Assembly: GCF_900537075.1 (NCBI RefSeq)
Contig: NZ_UNRA01000005.1
Coordinates: forward strand, 124,001-188,000
Length of the DNA: 64,000 nucleotides
Source: Tropicibacter sp. Alg240-R139
GTDB lineage: Bacteria > Pseudomonadota > Alphaproteobacteria > Rhodobacterales > Rhodobacteraceae
Direction of reading: 5' to 3'
The notes under the pieces: generated by a model
Database searches by the model: none
Seen by the model: the letters and a program-made list of their open reading frames with translations, nothing else
Told to the model about the DNA's origin: nothing
Made by a program: the position numbers and the translations under genes
Shown: positions 27,126 through 39,089 of the stretch, piece after piece
Position numbering within the stretch: position 1 is the stretch's first letter
Layout: the number at the start of each line of letters is the position of its first letter

Positions 27126-27524
27126 TCATAGCCAATCTCGCAAAATTGGAACCAGCGGCACGTCAGCGGCAGGCATTGGGTAATCCCGCAGCTGATTTGC
27201 GGTAACCCATTTCAGCGCCTGCCCTTCTTTCGATTGCGGGATGCCTTCCCATTTGCGGCAGGCAAACAGCGGCATCAACAGGTGAAAGTCATCGTAGCTG
27301 TGGCTGGCAAATGTCAGCGGAGCCAGGCACGAGGCCCAAGTGTTGATCCCCAACTCTTCTTCCAGCTCGCGGATCAGGGCCACCTCTGGGGTTTCTCCGG
27401 CCTCTATCTTTCCGCCTGGAAACTCCCACAGGCCCGCCATGGATTTACCTTCCGGGCGCTGCGCCAACAGCACCCGGCCGTCAACGTCAATCAACGCAAC
27501 CGCCGACACCAGAACTGTTTTCAT
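27126..27524 (-). CDS. mutT: 8-oxo-dGTP diphosphatase MutT
   Basis: A 132-residue Nudix hydrolase that removes 8-oxo-dGTP from the nucleotide pool. The Nudix box starts GGKIEAGETPEVALIRELEE and ends ELGI (about residues 38-60), and the N-terminal VSAVALIDVDGRVLLAQRP is that of MutT. Its start overlaps the argJ stop by four bases, so it is the third gene of ppiC-argJ-mutT. Confidence 0.94.
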   Translation of the reverse strand: MKTVLVSAVALIDVDGRVLLAQRPEGKSMAGLWEFPGGKIEAGETPEVALIRELEEELGINTWASCLAPLTFASHSYDDFHLLMPLFACRKWEGIPQSKEGQALKWVTANQLRDYPMPAADVPLVPILRDWL

Positions 27525-28747
27525 GAGCGATAGTCCGCGTTGATCTCGATATAGCCGTGAGTCAGATCACAGGTCCAAACGGTCAATTGCCCGTCACCCA
27601 AACCCAAGTCCACAGCGATCACCAGCTCTTGGCCTTTCATATAGGCTGCAGCTTCATCCTCGCCGTAGCTCGGGCTGACCCAGCCGTTTTCCGCCACCAG
27701 GATATCTCCGAACCAGATACTCAGCTTGTCCCGGTCCGCAACCGCACCCGACTTGCCGATGGCCATGACCACGCGGCCCCAGTTGGGGTCTTCTCCCGCC
27801 ACAGCGGTCTTGATCAGCGGAGAGTTCGCAATCGCCAGCCCGTGCACCTTGGCGTCCGCATCTGACGCGGCACTGGTCACGCGGATCTCGACGAACTTCG
27901 TCGCGCCTTCACCATCGCGCACCACCTGATGCGCAAGATCCAGCATCACACCATTCATCGCTTCGGCAAATACGGCATTGCCAGTCACATCCACACCCGA
28001 AGCACCCGTCGCACATAGCAGCAAGCTGTCCGAGGTCGACGTATCACTGTCCACCGTGATGCAATTGAACGACGTATCTGTCTGACTGCTCAACAGGGAT
28101 TGCAACGCGCCCTGTTCGACCTTGGCATCGGTGAAGATGTAAACCAGCATCGTTGCCATATCCGGTGCGATCATGCCCGAACCCTTGGCGATGCCAGCAA
28201 TGGACACCACTTGACCATCAATCTCGACCTGGGCGCTTGCGCCCTTTGGGAAGGTATCGGTGGTCATAATGGCGCGCGCCGCGTCCTCGATCGCGTCACC
28301 AGACAACGCGCCATTCAATCCCTCAAGCTGAGCCAGAATGCGGTCATGCGCCAGCGGTTCGCCAATCACGCCCGTGGACGAGGTAAAAACGCGCTCCACC
28401 GCAACACCGGTCACATCCGCAACCGCCTGCGTCACCGCTGCGACCGAGGCTTGACCGTAATGCCCGGTGAACGCGTTAGCATTGCCCGAGTTCACAAGGA
28501 TCGCAGCCGGGCCATCGCTGGCCCCGCCGATTTTTTCCTGACAGTCCAGTACCGGAGCAGCACGGGTGGACGAGCGTGTGAACACACCCGCTACTGAAGT
28601 GCCTGCATCCAAAACCGCCAACATGACGTCCGTCCGGCCCTGATACCGCACGCCCGCCTCGACGGTTGCAAATCGCACACCGTCAATGACCGGCAGCTTG
28701 GGAAACGCAGCAGGCGCCAGAGGCGAGACTTTGGTGATCGTGGCCAT
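27521..28747 (-). CDS. argJ: Bifunctional ornithine acetyltransferase / N-acetylglutamate synthase
   Basis: Transfers acetyl from N-acetylornithine to glutamate in arginine synthesis. The 408-residue precursor has the self-cleavage motif KGSGMIAPDMATML, where the Thr becomes the nucleophile of the beta chain, and the C-terminal HGYIEINADYRS typical of the family. It sits five bases after the ppiC-type gene and overlaps mutT. Confidence 0.96.
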   Translation of the reverse strand: MATITKVSPLAPAAFPKLPVIDGVRFATVEAGVRYQGRTDVMLAVLDAGTSVAGVFTRSSTRAAPVLDCQEKIGGASDGPAAILVNSGNANAFTGHYGQASVAAVTQAVADVTGVAVERVFTSSTGVIGEPLAHDRILAQLEGLNGALSGDAIEDAARAIMTTDTFPKGASAQVEIDGQVVSIAGIAKGSGMIAPDMATMLVYIFTDAKVEQGALQSLLSSQTDTSFNCITVDSDTSTSDSLLLCATGASGVDVTGNAVFAEAMNGVMLDLAHQVVRDGEGATKFVEIRVTSAASDADAKVHGLAIANSPLIKTAVAGEDPNWGRVVMAIGKSGAVADRDKLSIWFGDILVAENGWVSPSYGEDEAAAYMKGQELVIAVDLGLGDGQLTVWTCDLTHGYIEINADYRS

Positions 28748-28752
28748 AGACG

Positions 28753-29604
28753 TTACTCCTGTACCAGCTCGACGTCGCGCAGGATCGACGGCTCTAGCCC
28801 CTCGACCTCAGGACGCTCGATCTCGCCTGCTTTGGTCAGTTCAGCCACTTTGGCGTCAACCGCGTCCTGCTGGATCTTGCTGGCTAGCTCACCGCGCACC
28901 GCGTCCAGCGTGGGTGCCTCGGCCTTGCGCTTGTCGCTGAGCAGCACAACGTGCCAGCCAAACTGCGTTTTGACCGGGTCCGAAACCTCGCCTGGGTTCA
29001 GGCCAACAACCGCTTCTTCGAACTCTGGCACCATGGCACCCATGCCAAACCACCCCAGCGAGCCGCCATTGGGGCCGGATGGCCCAGTCGACTTTTCTTT
29101 GGCCATAGCGGCAAAATCTGCGCCGTTGTCCAGATCAGCCTTGATTGCTTTGGCTTCTTCTTCGGTTTCGACCAGGATATGCGAGGCTTGGAATTCATCA
29201 CCCCCGGTCCATTCGGAATACTGAGCGTCATAAGCAGCCTGAACGGCATCGTCTGACATGGCACCGCTTGCGATGTCTTCCAGCAGATCTGCCGCCAAAA
29301 GCGAGCGCTGTTCGTTTTCCAGAGCCAATTCGACATGCTTGGGCACATCCGCACCGCGCGACTGCTTCAGCAGGTTTTGCTGGATCAGCTGATCCAAGAT
29401 CGCTTGAAACAGAACCTCATCCGGCAGCTGCTGATACTGCTGCGGCAGGGCGGCGCGCGCCAGGATCATGTGACCCAATGTGATCTCTTCGCCGTTGACG
29501 CTGGCAACAACTGTATCGGCGGTCGGCTTTGTCTCGGCCGCCAACGGCAGAGCCATAACGACTGCTAGCGCCAGCGATGGCAAAAAAGTGAGGCCTTTGG
29601 GCAT
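28753..29604 (-). CDS. Periplasmic peptidyl-prolyl cis-trans isomerase, parvulin type
   Basis: A 283-residue exported foldase. It has a signal peptide (about 1-22, ending PLAAE), an N-terminal helical SurA/PrsA-like region and a parvulin domain at about 130-225 (ASHILVETEEEAKAI, LGWFGMGAMVPEFEEAV, TQFGWHVVLL). It probably helps fold periplasmic or outer-membrane proteins. It is divergent from secA, the export motor, and heads the argJ-mutT operon. Confidence 0.93.
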   Translation of the reverse strand: MPKGLTFLPSLALAVVMALPLAAETKPTADTVVASVNGEEITLGHMILARAALPQQYQQLPDEVLFQAILDQLIQQNLLKQSRGADVPKHVELALENEQRSLLAADLLEDIASGAMSDDAVQAAYDAQYSEWTGGDEFQASHILVETEEEAKAIKADLDNGADFAAMAKEKSTGPSGPNGGSLGWFGMGAMVPEFEEAVVGLNPGEVSDPVKTQFGWHVVLLSDKRKAEAPTLDAVRGELASKIQQDAVDAKVAELTKAGEIERPEVEGLEPSILRDVELVQE

Positions 29605-29643
29605 TCAAATCATCCTATTCTCAGGCCGCGACGGGGCGCGGCG

Positions 29644-29672
29644 TTGACACTCTATGACCTGCCGCTTACATC
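29644..29672 (+). promoter_or_regulatory. Candidate promoter for secA
   Basis: TTGACA (29644-29649) is perfect to consensus and lies 17 bases before TACATC (29667-29672), which matches only half of the -10 consensus. It is 110 bases before the secA ATG in the divergent spacer. Confidence 0.35.
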
Positions 29673-29781
29673 GCTTGAAGCCTAGGACAGGACCGCCTTT
29701 CACTCCCCGTATCTATGGGTTGACTGCGTGGCGGGCAAGCCTGTCGAAATGCACGATTAAGATAGACCCGTTGGAGTGAAC

Positions 29782-32499
<2,718 letters not shown>

Positions 32500-32530
32500 G
32501 CCTGCCTTATCTCTGACAAAATGACTCCTC

Positions 32531-32558
32531 AAGGCGGCCATATGTTGGCCGTCTTTTT
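32531..32558 (+). terminator. Terminator after secA
   Basis: GGCGGCCA pairs with TGGCCGTC (one G-T pair) around a short loop, followed by six T's, 32 bases after the secA stop. Confidence 0.85.
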
Positions 32559-32599
32559 TAACGACACTGCCTCTGAGCCAATGTGTGATGAGGTGTGGA

Positions 32600-33613
32600 A
32601 TGTTGCCTGCTCGACGTAGAATTCTGATGGCCGCCGGAACGATGTCCTGCGCGCTTGCAACCGGCTACCTAATGCAACAGGACAGCCCGTATCGGAACCC
32701 CAACATCGCCACCAAACCCGCAATCGTCTCGGCGCAACCCGCCCCGACCGCGCAGACTGTTGCCGCAGATACGACTGCCGATCAAATCATGCTGGACAGT
32801 GTTCAGGATATCACTTTGACGTCCGCTCTGCCCGATTTGCCCGCACCGCGCCGCTTGCCCGACGCCCCGATGGAGGGCGTCAATTCGGGTCGCGGATTGC
32901 TGGATGGGGCCGTTCTGCCAGAAACACCGCAAGATCCCGAGGTACCACAACTGGGCTGCGCCGTCACCGCAACGACAGCTCCGGCGCCCATGGCCAGCGT
33001 CACGCTGTCAGTCGACGCGCCGTGCTTTGGAAACCAGCGTGTGAGCGTTCACCACAGCGGCCTAATCTTTACCGAAATCACAGATGAAGTCGGTAAATTG
33101 AACGTTACCGTCCCCGCCCTGTCCGAAAACGCCGTCTTTGTCGTGGCCTTTAGCAACGGCAAGGGAGCTGTTGCGATGACACAGGTACCCGATTTGGATT
33201 TGATCGACCGTGTTGCTGTGCAATGGGCTGACCGCGCTGGCCTGCAAATCCACGCCCGCGAATTTGGCGCCGGATACGGCGATACGGGCCATGTCTGGGC
33301 CAACGCAGCGCAGGCCGGGCAAGGCACGTTCACCCGCTTGGGCCGCGCCGACACGTTCGAGCCGCAATTGGCCGAGGTTTACAGCTTTCCCCAGGGCGAC
33401 ACGGCCACCGAAGGCTCCATAGCCCTCAGCATCGAAGCAGAGGTGACCCAAGCCAACTGCGGACGCGAGATTTCGGCACAATCGCTGGAACGCCGTGACG
33501 GAAATGCGCTAAAGACCCGCGACCTGACATTGTCAATCCCCGGATGTGACGCCGCAGGTGATTTTCTGGTGTTGAATAATCTTGTCGAAGACCTGAAAAT
33601 CGCGGCCAAGTGA
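32600..33613 (+). CDS. Secreted protein of unknown function (337 aa)
   Basis: A 337-residue protein with a basic start (MLPARRRIL) and a hydrophobic segment (LMAAGTMSCALATGYLM), followed by a long low-complexity, Pro/Ala/Asp-rich linker (about 25-120). The C-terminal 200 residues look like beta-sandwich modules (VTLSVDAPCFGNQRVSVHHSG; VAVQWADRAGLQIHAREFG), with four to five cysteines that could form disulfides. The start was put at 32600 because GAGG is well spaced there. I do not recognise a family. It lies just upstream of the PstS-like/OmpA fusion gene on the same strand and may act with it in the cell envelope. Confidence 0.8.
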   Translation: MLPARRRILMAAGTMSCALATGYLMQQDSPYRNPNIATKPAIVSAQPAPTAQTVAADTTADQIMLDSVQDITLTSALPDLPAPRRLPDAPMEGVNSGRGLLDGAVLPETPQDPEVPQLGCAVTATTAPAPMASVTLSVDAPCFGNQRVSVHHSGLIFTEITDEVGKLNVTVPALSENAVFVVAFSNGKGAVAMTQVPDLDLIDRVAVQWADRAGLQIHAREFGAGYGDTGHVWANAAQAGQGTFTRLGRADTFEPQLAEVYSFPQGDTATEGSIALSIEAEVTQANCGREISAQSLERRDGNALKTRDLTLSIPGCDAAGDFLVLNNLVEDLKIAAK

Positions 33614-33637
33614 TCCGCAGGTAATTTCAGGTTTCTC

Positions 33638-35197
33638 ATGGCTTGGTATCGTGCGGCGGTTTTCGCCGCACTTTTTCTTTTTGTTGCCCCCTTAAGTGGG
33701 TTTGCGCAGGACATCACGCTGACGTCCCGCGATGGCAAAGTTGAAATCAACGGAACCCTGCTGGGTTTCGATGGCGAGTTCTATCGCGTTGACACTCAAT
33801 TCGGTGAACTGACAGTAGATGGGTCAGGTGTGATCTGTGACGGTCCCGCCTGCCCCAGCCTTGTGGATTATGTGGCCAAGATCACCCTGTCGGGCTCTTC
33901 CACTATGGCCGAGGTGCTGCTGCCGGCCCTGATCGAAGGCTTCGCGCTGCGCAACGGCTATCAGGCACAGCGCAAAAATCTAGGCGGCGCGCAGTTTCTG
34001 TACAGCCTCAGCCAAGGCCCCGGCACCGCGCCGATTGCCGAGTTCACATTTCGTGTAACATCCACAGATGAGGGGTTTGCTGATCTTTTGGCAAACGAGG
34101 CGGACATCGTCATGGCCTTGCGCGAAATCCGCCCCGACGAACGTAAGCTCGCGCGCGAGGCGGGCATGGGCGACATGACGGAGGCCAACCGCTCACGTGT
34201 TCTGGCGCTCGACGCCATGGTGCCAGTCGTGGCGCCGGGCAATCCGGTGCACCGCATCTCCCTGCCGCAACTGGCCGACGTCTATGCGGGCGAAATCACC
34301 AACTGGCAGGATCTGGGTGGTCCCGACGCGCCGATTTCAGTTCATTTGCCGACAGCAGGTTCTGGTCTCGCGCAGGCTGCAGAGGATCGGCTGCTGCGTC
34401 CTTTGGACACCCCACTTGTTAACGACGTTGTCCGCCACAAACGCAGCAGTGACCTGGCGCGTGTGGTTACCACTGACCCCTTCGCCATAGGCATTGCCAG
34501 TTTTGCCGAAACCGGTACCGCACGGGCATTGACGCTCACTGGTGCTTGCGGCTTTTCGCTGTCCGCCAGCCGCCGCACGATCAAGACCGAGGACTATCCG
34601 CTCAACTCGCCCATGTTCCTCTACTTGCCTGCCCGCCGCCTTCCAGATGTAGCAAGACAATTTCTGTCTTACACGCGTGGACCTGCCGCCCAGCTTGTGA
34701 TCCGGCGCGCGGGCTTTGTGGATCAGACGCCCGAATCGATTTCAATGAATGCCCAAGGCGACCGCCTGGCCAATGCCATCTCATCTGCAGGAGAAGAGGT
34801 ACCGCTGGACGAGCTGCATCGCATGATCGCACGGCTGTCTACTATGACTCGCCTGTCGACATCGTTTCGATTTGAAACCGGATCAACCCGCCCCGACGCT
34901 CAGTCTCGCGCCAATATTGCGCAATTGGCCCGCGCGCTTGAGGCTGGTCGATACGACGCTCGCCAATTGGCCTTTGTCGGGTTCAGCGACGGCGAAGGTC
35001 CGGCCGCAGGCAACGCAAGGATCGCCATGAAACGCGCCGAAGCTGTCCGAGATGCTGTCCTTAGTGCGGCCGAAACCGCCAATCCCGAACGGGTGGACAT
35101 CACCATCGACGCCTTTGGCGAAGCGATGCCCATGGCCTGCGACGACAGTGATTGGGGTCGTCAGGTCAACCGCCGGGTCGAAGTGTGGGTCAGATAA
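33638..35197 (+). CDS. Phosphate-binding-like protein fused to a C-terminal OmpA domain
   Basis: A 519-residue exported protein. After a signal peptide (about 1-23) comes a short beta domain (TLTSRDGKVEINGTLLGFDG), then a PstS-like type II binding domain (about 85-345; LSGSSTMAEVLLPALIEGF, YAGEITNWQDLGGP, LPTAGSGLAQA), and an OmpA/MotB peptidoglycan-binding domain at about 405-519 (FRFETGSTRPDAQSRANI; FGEAMPMACDDSDWGRQVNR). The binding lobe follows PBP-like proteins, but its ligand is unknown. A periplasmic binding protein tethered to peptidoglycan, with no pst transporter nearby, suggests sensing, storage or scaffolding. Confidence 0.88.
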   Translation: MAWYRAAVFAALFLFVAPLSGFAQDITLTSRDGKVEINGTLLGFDGEFYRVDTQFGELTVDGSGVICDGPACPSLVDYVAKITLSGSSTMAEVLLPALIEGFALRNGYQAQRKNLGGAQFLYSLSQGPGTAPIAEFTFRVTSTDEGFADLLANEADIVMALREIRPDERKLAREAGMGDMTEANRSRVLALDAMVPVVAPGNPVHRISLPQLADVYAGEITNWQDLGGPDAPISVHLPTAGSGLAQAAEDRLLRPLDTPLVNDVVRHKRSSDLARVVTTDPFAIGIASFAETGTARALTLTGACGFSLSASRRTIKTEDYPLNSPMFLYLPARRLPDVARQFLSYTRGPAAQLVIRRAGFVDQTPESISMNAQGDRLANAISSAGEEVPLDELHRMIARLSTMTRLSTSFRFETGSTRPDAQSRANIAQLARALEAGRYDARQLAFVGFSDGEGPAAGNARIAMKRAEAVRDAVLSAAETANPERVDITIDAFGEAMPMACDDSDWGRQVNRRVEVWVR

Positions 35198-35203
35198 CCA
35201 ACT

Positions 35204-35959
35204 CTACAGATACCCCTCGGACCGAAAACTCAGCTCGGTCGACTTTCCGATGATAAGGTGATCGTGCAAGGTCAGCCCCAAAGCGACACAGGCACTTTGT
35301 ATCTGATTGGTCATGTCGACATCCGACTGCGACGGCGTTGGATCGCCTGATGGGTGATTGTGCACCAGAATGAGCGCCGAGGCATTCAGCTCCAACGCAC
35401 GTTTGGCGACTTCACGCGGATAGACCGGCACATGATCCACTGTGCCGCGCGCCTGTTCCTCGTCTGCGATCAGCACATTTTTGCGATCCAGATAGAACAC
35501 GCGGAATTGCTCGGTCTCGCGATGCGCCATGGTGGTATGGCAGTAATCCAGCAGCGCGTCCCAGCCCGAAATCACCTGTCGCTGCATCACCCGCGCTCGC
35601 GCCATGCGATGCGCCGAGGCCTCAAGGATCTTGAGATCGGTGATCACCGCGTCACCCACACCCTTGACCTCTTGTAGCCGCTCAACCGGGGCTGTCAGCA
35701 CACAATTGAAATCGCCAAACGTGTCCAGCAATAAACGCGCCAAAGGTTTCACATCCTGACGCGGGATCGAACGGAACAGCACCAGCTCCAACAGCTCATA
35801 ATCCGGCATGGCAGCTGCCCCACCCTCCATGAACCGTTCGCGCAGGCGTTTGCGGTGATCCTTGATGTAAGATGGCAAGCGACCCGACGGCAGCGGGGCC
35901 TCGGGCGCCTCGTCCAGGTCAAACAGCATCGGGGCTTCGGCAAAAGCATTTTGGGTCAT
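35204..35959 (-). CDS. radC: RadC/MPN-domain JAMM family protein
   Basis: A 251-residue cytoplasmic protein with an N-terminal helix-hairpin-helix segment (LQEVKGVGDAVITDLK) and a C-terminal JAB/MPN domain whose metal motif is ILVHNHPSGDPTPSQSD. Once called a DNA-repair protein; that role is no longer considered proven and the activity is unknown. The start at 35959 is a choice among three (35974 TTG, 35929 ATG). It is convergent with the OmpA-fusion gene and lies 36 bases from the end of the thi operon on the same strand. Confidence 0.9.
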   Translation of the reverse strand: MTQNAFAEAPMLFDLDEAPEAPLPSGRLPSYIKDHRKRLRERFMEGGAAAMPDYELLELVLFRSIPRQDVKPLARLLLDTFGDFNCVLTAPVERLQEVKGVGDAVITDLKILEASAHRMARARVMQRQVISGWDALLDYCHTTMAHRETEQFRVFYLDRKNVLIADEEQARGTVDHVPVYPREVAKRALELNASALILVHNHPSGDPTPSQSDVDMTNQIQSACVALGLTLHDHLIIGKSTELSFRSEGYL

Positions 35960-35995
35960 ACCGGCAAGCGTCAACCCGAATCGGTTTCTGAAAGG

Positions 35996-36733
35996 TTAAC
36001 CGCCCTCGCCCGCCATCCGCATCGTGGCCTTACGCACGGCGATGTGCAGCAGGACCGAAAACACCCCTAGCGTCAGCATCGCAGCAAACATCAGGTCGGT
36101 CTTGGCGCGGCCATTAGCCAACAGCATCAGATACCCCAGCCCTTTGGACGCGCCCACCCATTCGCCGATCACGGCCCCAATGGGCGCATAGACTGCTGCC
36201 AACCGCAGGCCCGACGCCAAGTTTGGCAAGGCTGCAGGAATACGGATGTGCCACAGCACCGCGCGTGGGCTTGCCTGCATCGTGCGCGCCAGATCCAGAT
36301 AACCAGGCGGCGTGCGCATCAGCCCATCAAAGAACGACGACGTCACCGGAAAATAGATGATCAGCACCGCCATCGCCACTTTGGACCACAAACCATAACC
36401 CAACCACAGCGTCAGGATCGGCGCCAGCGCAAAGACCGGCAGCGCCTGCGTGAACACCAGCATCGGCTGCACCAGCACCCGCGCAACGCGGGACGTGGCC
36501 AATTGAATCGCGGTCACGATCCCAAGCGCAGCCCCGACAGCCAGACCAATCAAAACCTCGATCCCGGTGATCAATGTATGTTCGGCAATCAAGGCGCGGC
36601 TTTTCCACCAAGTTTCCGCCACCAGCAGCGGCCCAGGCAAGATAAATTTGGGCAGGTCCGTCAGACTGACGATCAACTGCCAGATTGCCACCGCAAAGAC
36701 CGCCGCCGCCAAAGCGGGAAGGTAGCGCATCAT
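35996..36733 (-). CDS. thiX: ABC transporter permease, ThiX-type (HMP precursor uptake)
   Basis: A 245-residue inner-membrane protein with about six membrane segments and the EAA loop RIPAALPNLASGLRLAAVYA. It is the permease of the ThiXYZ system, which takes up formylaminopyrimidine, a thiamine breakdown product salvaged by TenA. The assignment comes from position in the thi operon. It overlaps thiZ by four bases and is the last gene of the operon. Confidence 0.85.
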   Translation of the reverse strand: MMRYLPALAAAVFAVAIWQLIVSLTDLPKFILPGPLLVAETWWKSRALIAEHTLITGIEVLIGLAVGAALGIVTAIQLATSRVARVLVQPMLVFTQALPVFALAPILTLWLGYGLWSKVAMAVLIIYFPVTSSFFDGLMRTPPGYLDLARTMQASPRAVLWHIRIPAALPNLASGLRLAAVYAPIGAVIGEWVGASKGLGYLMLLANGRAKTDLMFAAMLTLGVFSVLLHIAVRKATMRMAGEGG

Positions 36734-37458
36734 GCGGCCTCTCCTCTTAGCAGGCGCAATAGCGCTGCTTGCGACGCCAATGTGTCAAGATCATCAACCT
36801 TGCGCGGCACGTCAGCTTGCGGAGGTGGGCAATGTGTCAGACCCGATTGTTCCATAACAACAATCGAATGCCCCAATCGCGCAGCCTCGCCAGGATCATG
36901 AGTCACCAACAAGACTGTCCTCCCGGCCAACAATTCCACCGCCAGATCCTGCATGTCCGCGCGCGTCTGCGCATCCAGCGCCGAAAACGGCTCGTCCAGC
37001 AGGATGACCGGCTTGTCCTCCATCAGCGTACGTGCCAGCGCAACGCGCTGACGTTGCCCGCCTGAGAGTTCCGCTGGTTTCTTGTTAGCGTGTTCAGTCA
37101 ACCGCACGCGACCAAGCAACCGCTGTAACCGCGCCTGATCCGGCTTTTCGCTGCGCAACCGCGCGCCCAACGTGACGTTCTGCGTGACGGTCGCCCAAGG
37201 TAGCAGCAGATCGTCCTGCGCCATGTAGGCCACGCGCGGGACAACCTCACCGCCATCCGACGCGGTGATAGAGCCGTCAAACACGGCCCCCGTCTGCAAC
37301 CCGGCGATCAACCGGAGCACAGTGGATTTCCCAACGCCCGAGCCACCCAGCAGGCAGGTCCATTGCCCAGCTGCCAAGGAAAGCGACAGCGGCGCAAAAA
37401 GCTGCGCCGCGCCAATGGTGGCCTGCCCCTGAAACGTGATCTCGGGCGCTGGTGTCAC
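36730..37458 (-). CDS. thiZ: ABC transporter ATP-binding protein, ThiZ-type
   Basis: A 242-residue ATPase with Walker A GGSGVGKST, Walker B PVILLDEPFSALD, signature ELSGGQRQRVALARTLM and switch His in LVTHDPGEAARL. The GTG at 37458 overlaps the tenA stop (GTGA), so the in-frame extension to 37533 is rejected. Partner of ThiX and ThiY. Confidence 0.88.
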   Translation of the reverse strand: MTPAPEITFQGQATIGAAQLFAPLSLSLAAGQWTCLLGGSGVGKSTVLRLIAGLQTGAVFDGSITASDGGEVVPRVAYMAQDDLLLPWATVTQNVTLGARLRSEKPDQARLQRLLGRVRLTEHANKKPAELSGGQRQRVALARTLMEDKPVILLDEPFSALDAQTRADMQDLAVELLAGRTVLLVTHDPGEAARLGHSIVVMEQSGLTHCPPPQADVPRKVDDLDTLASQAALLRLLRGEAA

Positions 37459-38138
37459 GGGGTCATCCCCATCTGCCAAAACCCAACCTCTAGCTGGGTT
37501 GCCATGCTGAAGGTGCGGCACAGACCCTCCCACCTCGGCAGTTGGTCATAACCCTTGCCCAAGCGGCGGGTCAGCGCACCATCAAGCAGTTCGCCCACAG
37601 CGCGGACCGAACCCTGATAGTCATCCCCGGCATAGGTGTTGATCCAGTCGCGATAAGTCTCGCTGGTCGCCTCGTTCGACAGACGTGCGCCGATCTCGCC
37701 ATAGCCCATGACGCAAGGAGCAAGTGCCGCAAGCAGGCTAAGCAGATCACCTGAATAACCTGCTTCGAGCACAAAGCGGGTGTAGGCCAGGTTTTCTGGC
37801 CGCTCGGGCGTAGTAAACAGATCATCTTGCGATATTCCAGCTTCGGCACAGATGCCGATGTGCAGCTTCATCTCTTCGCTGATCAGACCGTTCACCGTGG
37901 CCGAGGCCAGCAACATCTCCTCATGCGTTTCTGATTTCACCACCGCGAGCGCCCAGGCGCGGCTGAAGTGAACTAGGAACACATAGTCCTGCCGTAGGTA
38001 ATGCAGAAACGCCTCACGCGGCAGGGTGCCGTCTTTCATCCCTTCGACGAAAGCGTGGCGGGTATAATCTCGCCACACATCGCCCGAGGCCGCGCGCATC
38101 AGTCCAAAGGCGCGACCATAGTCCGGTGTCGTGTTCAT
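37455..38138 (-). CDS. tenA: Aminopyrimidine aminohydrolase TenA
   Basis: A 227-residue thiaminase II-family enzyme that converts aminopyrimidines from degraded thiamine into HMP. The catalytic cysteine is Cys142 (APCVMGYGEIG); a second active-site acid is in the C-terminal TQLEVGFWQMG helix. It overlaps thiY and thiZ by four bases, so salvage enzyme and importer are made together. Confidence 0.92.
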   Translation of the reverse strand: MNTTPDYGRAFGLMRAASGDVWRDYTRHAFVEGMKDGTLPREAFLHYLRQDYVFLVHFSRAWALAVVKSETHEEMLLASATVNGLISEEMKLHIGICAEAGISQDDLFTTPERPENLAYTRFVLEAGYSGDLLSLLAALAPCVMGYGEIGARLSNEATSETYRDWINTYAGDDYQGSVRAVGELLDGALTRRLGKGYDQLPRWEGLCRTFSMATQLEVGFWQMGMTP

Positions 38139-39070
38139 TTCGCGGTCACGTCGATCGCGATCGCATCAACCGGGTTGATGCTGTCGATCATACCGCTGTC
38201 TTTCAGGAACGCTTCGAACCGTTCGTAGCGGCCGTGATCGAAGCCCGCGGGACGCAACGCAAAGCGCGGCATCGTATCGACCCAGGCGCGCTTGTTCAGC
38301 TCGTCCTGCAGCTCGGTCGAGGTGCCCGAGAAGATTTCCCAGCTTTTGACCGGGTTGTTGACGATGTACTGGGTTGCCAGCTCGGTCGCGCGCAGGAAGC
38401 GGGCCACTTTATCGGCGTCCATCGTTTCTGGGTTGGCCACATAGATCAGCTCGTCATAAGACGGCACGCCCTCTTCTTCGATGTAGAAGCAAGTGCCCGG
38501 CTCGCCTTCGATGTCCATCTGGTTCAGCTCAAAGTTACGGTAAGCTCCAATGACGGCGTCCACCTGCCCCGACATTAGCGAAGGCGACAGAGAGAAGTTG
38601 ACGTTGATCATCTCAACATCGCTCAGGGCTACGCCGTATTTACCAAGAACAGCGCCCAGAACCGCCTCTTCCACACCAGCGACCGAGAAGCCGATCTTCT
38701 TGTCTTTCAGGTCAGCGGGCGATTTGATCGGGCCGTCTTCCAGAACCAGCAGGCAGTTCAACGGGGTCGCAACCAATGTGCCAACACGCTTGAGCGGCAG
38801 ACCCTCGTGGATCTGCAGGTGGAGCTGCGGCTGATACGACACGGCCAGATCGGCCTGACCTGCTGCCACCAAGCGCGGCGGCGCTGAAGGGTCGGCAGGC
38901 GCAACAATTTCAACCTCCAACCCCTGATCGGCAAAGAACCCTTTTTCCTGCGCTACAATGATGGGCCCGTGGTCGGGGTTGATGAACCAATCCAACAGGA
39001 CGGTCATCTTGTCGGCAGCCATCGCCGGGGTCGCGGCCAGCATAGCCAATGCAGTCAGCATTTTTTTCAT
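38135..39070 (-). CDS. thiY: Periplasmic thiamine-precursor binding protein ThiY (NMT1/THI5-like)
   Basis: A 311-residue solute-binding protein with a signal peptide (about 1-18, TPAMA) and the THI5-like motif VLLDWFINPDHGPIIVAQEKG, the signature of binding proteins for N-formyl-4-amino-5-aminomethyl-2-methylpyrimidine. It captures the pyrimidine for ThiXZ. It overlaps tenA. Confidence 0.9.
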   Translation of the reverse strand: MKKMLTALAMLAATPAMAADKMTVLLDWFINPDHGPIIVAQEKGFFADQGLEVEIVAPADPSAPPRLVAAGQADLAVSYQPQLHLQIHEGLPLKRVGTLVATPLNCLLVLEDGPIKSPADLKDKKIGFSVAGVEEAVLGAVLGKYGVALSDVEMINVNFSLSPSLMSGQVDAVIGAYRNFELNQMDIEGEPGTCFYIEEEGVPSYDELIYVANPETMDADKVARFLRATELATQYIVNNPVKSWEIFSGTSTELQDELNKRAWVDTMPRFALRPAGFDHGRYERFEAFLKDSGMIDSINPVDAIAIDVTAK

Positions 39071-39089
39071 ATCAGCGTTTCCTTATGCT

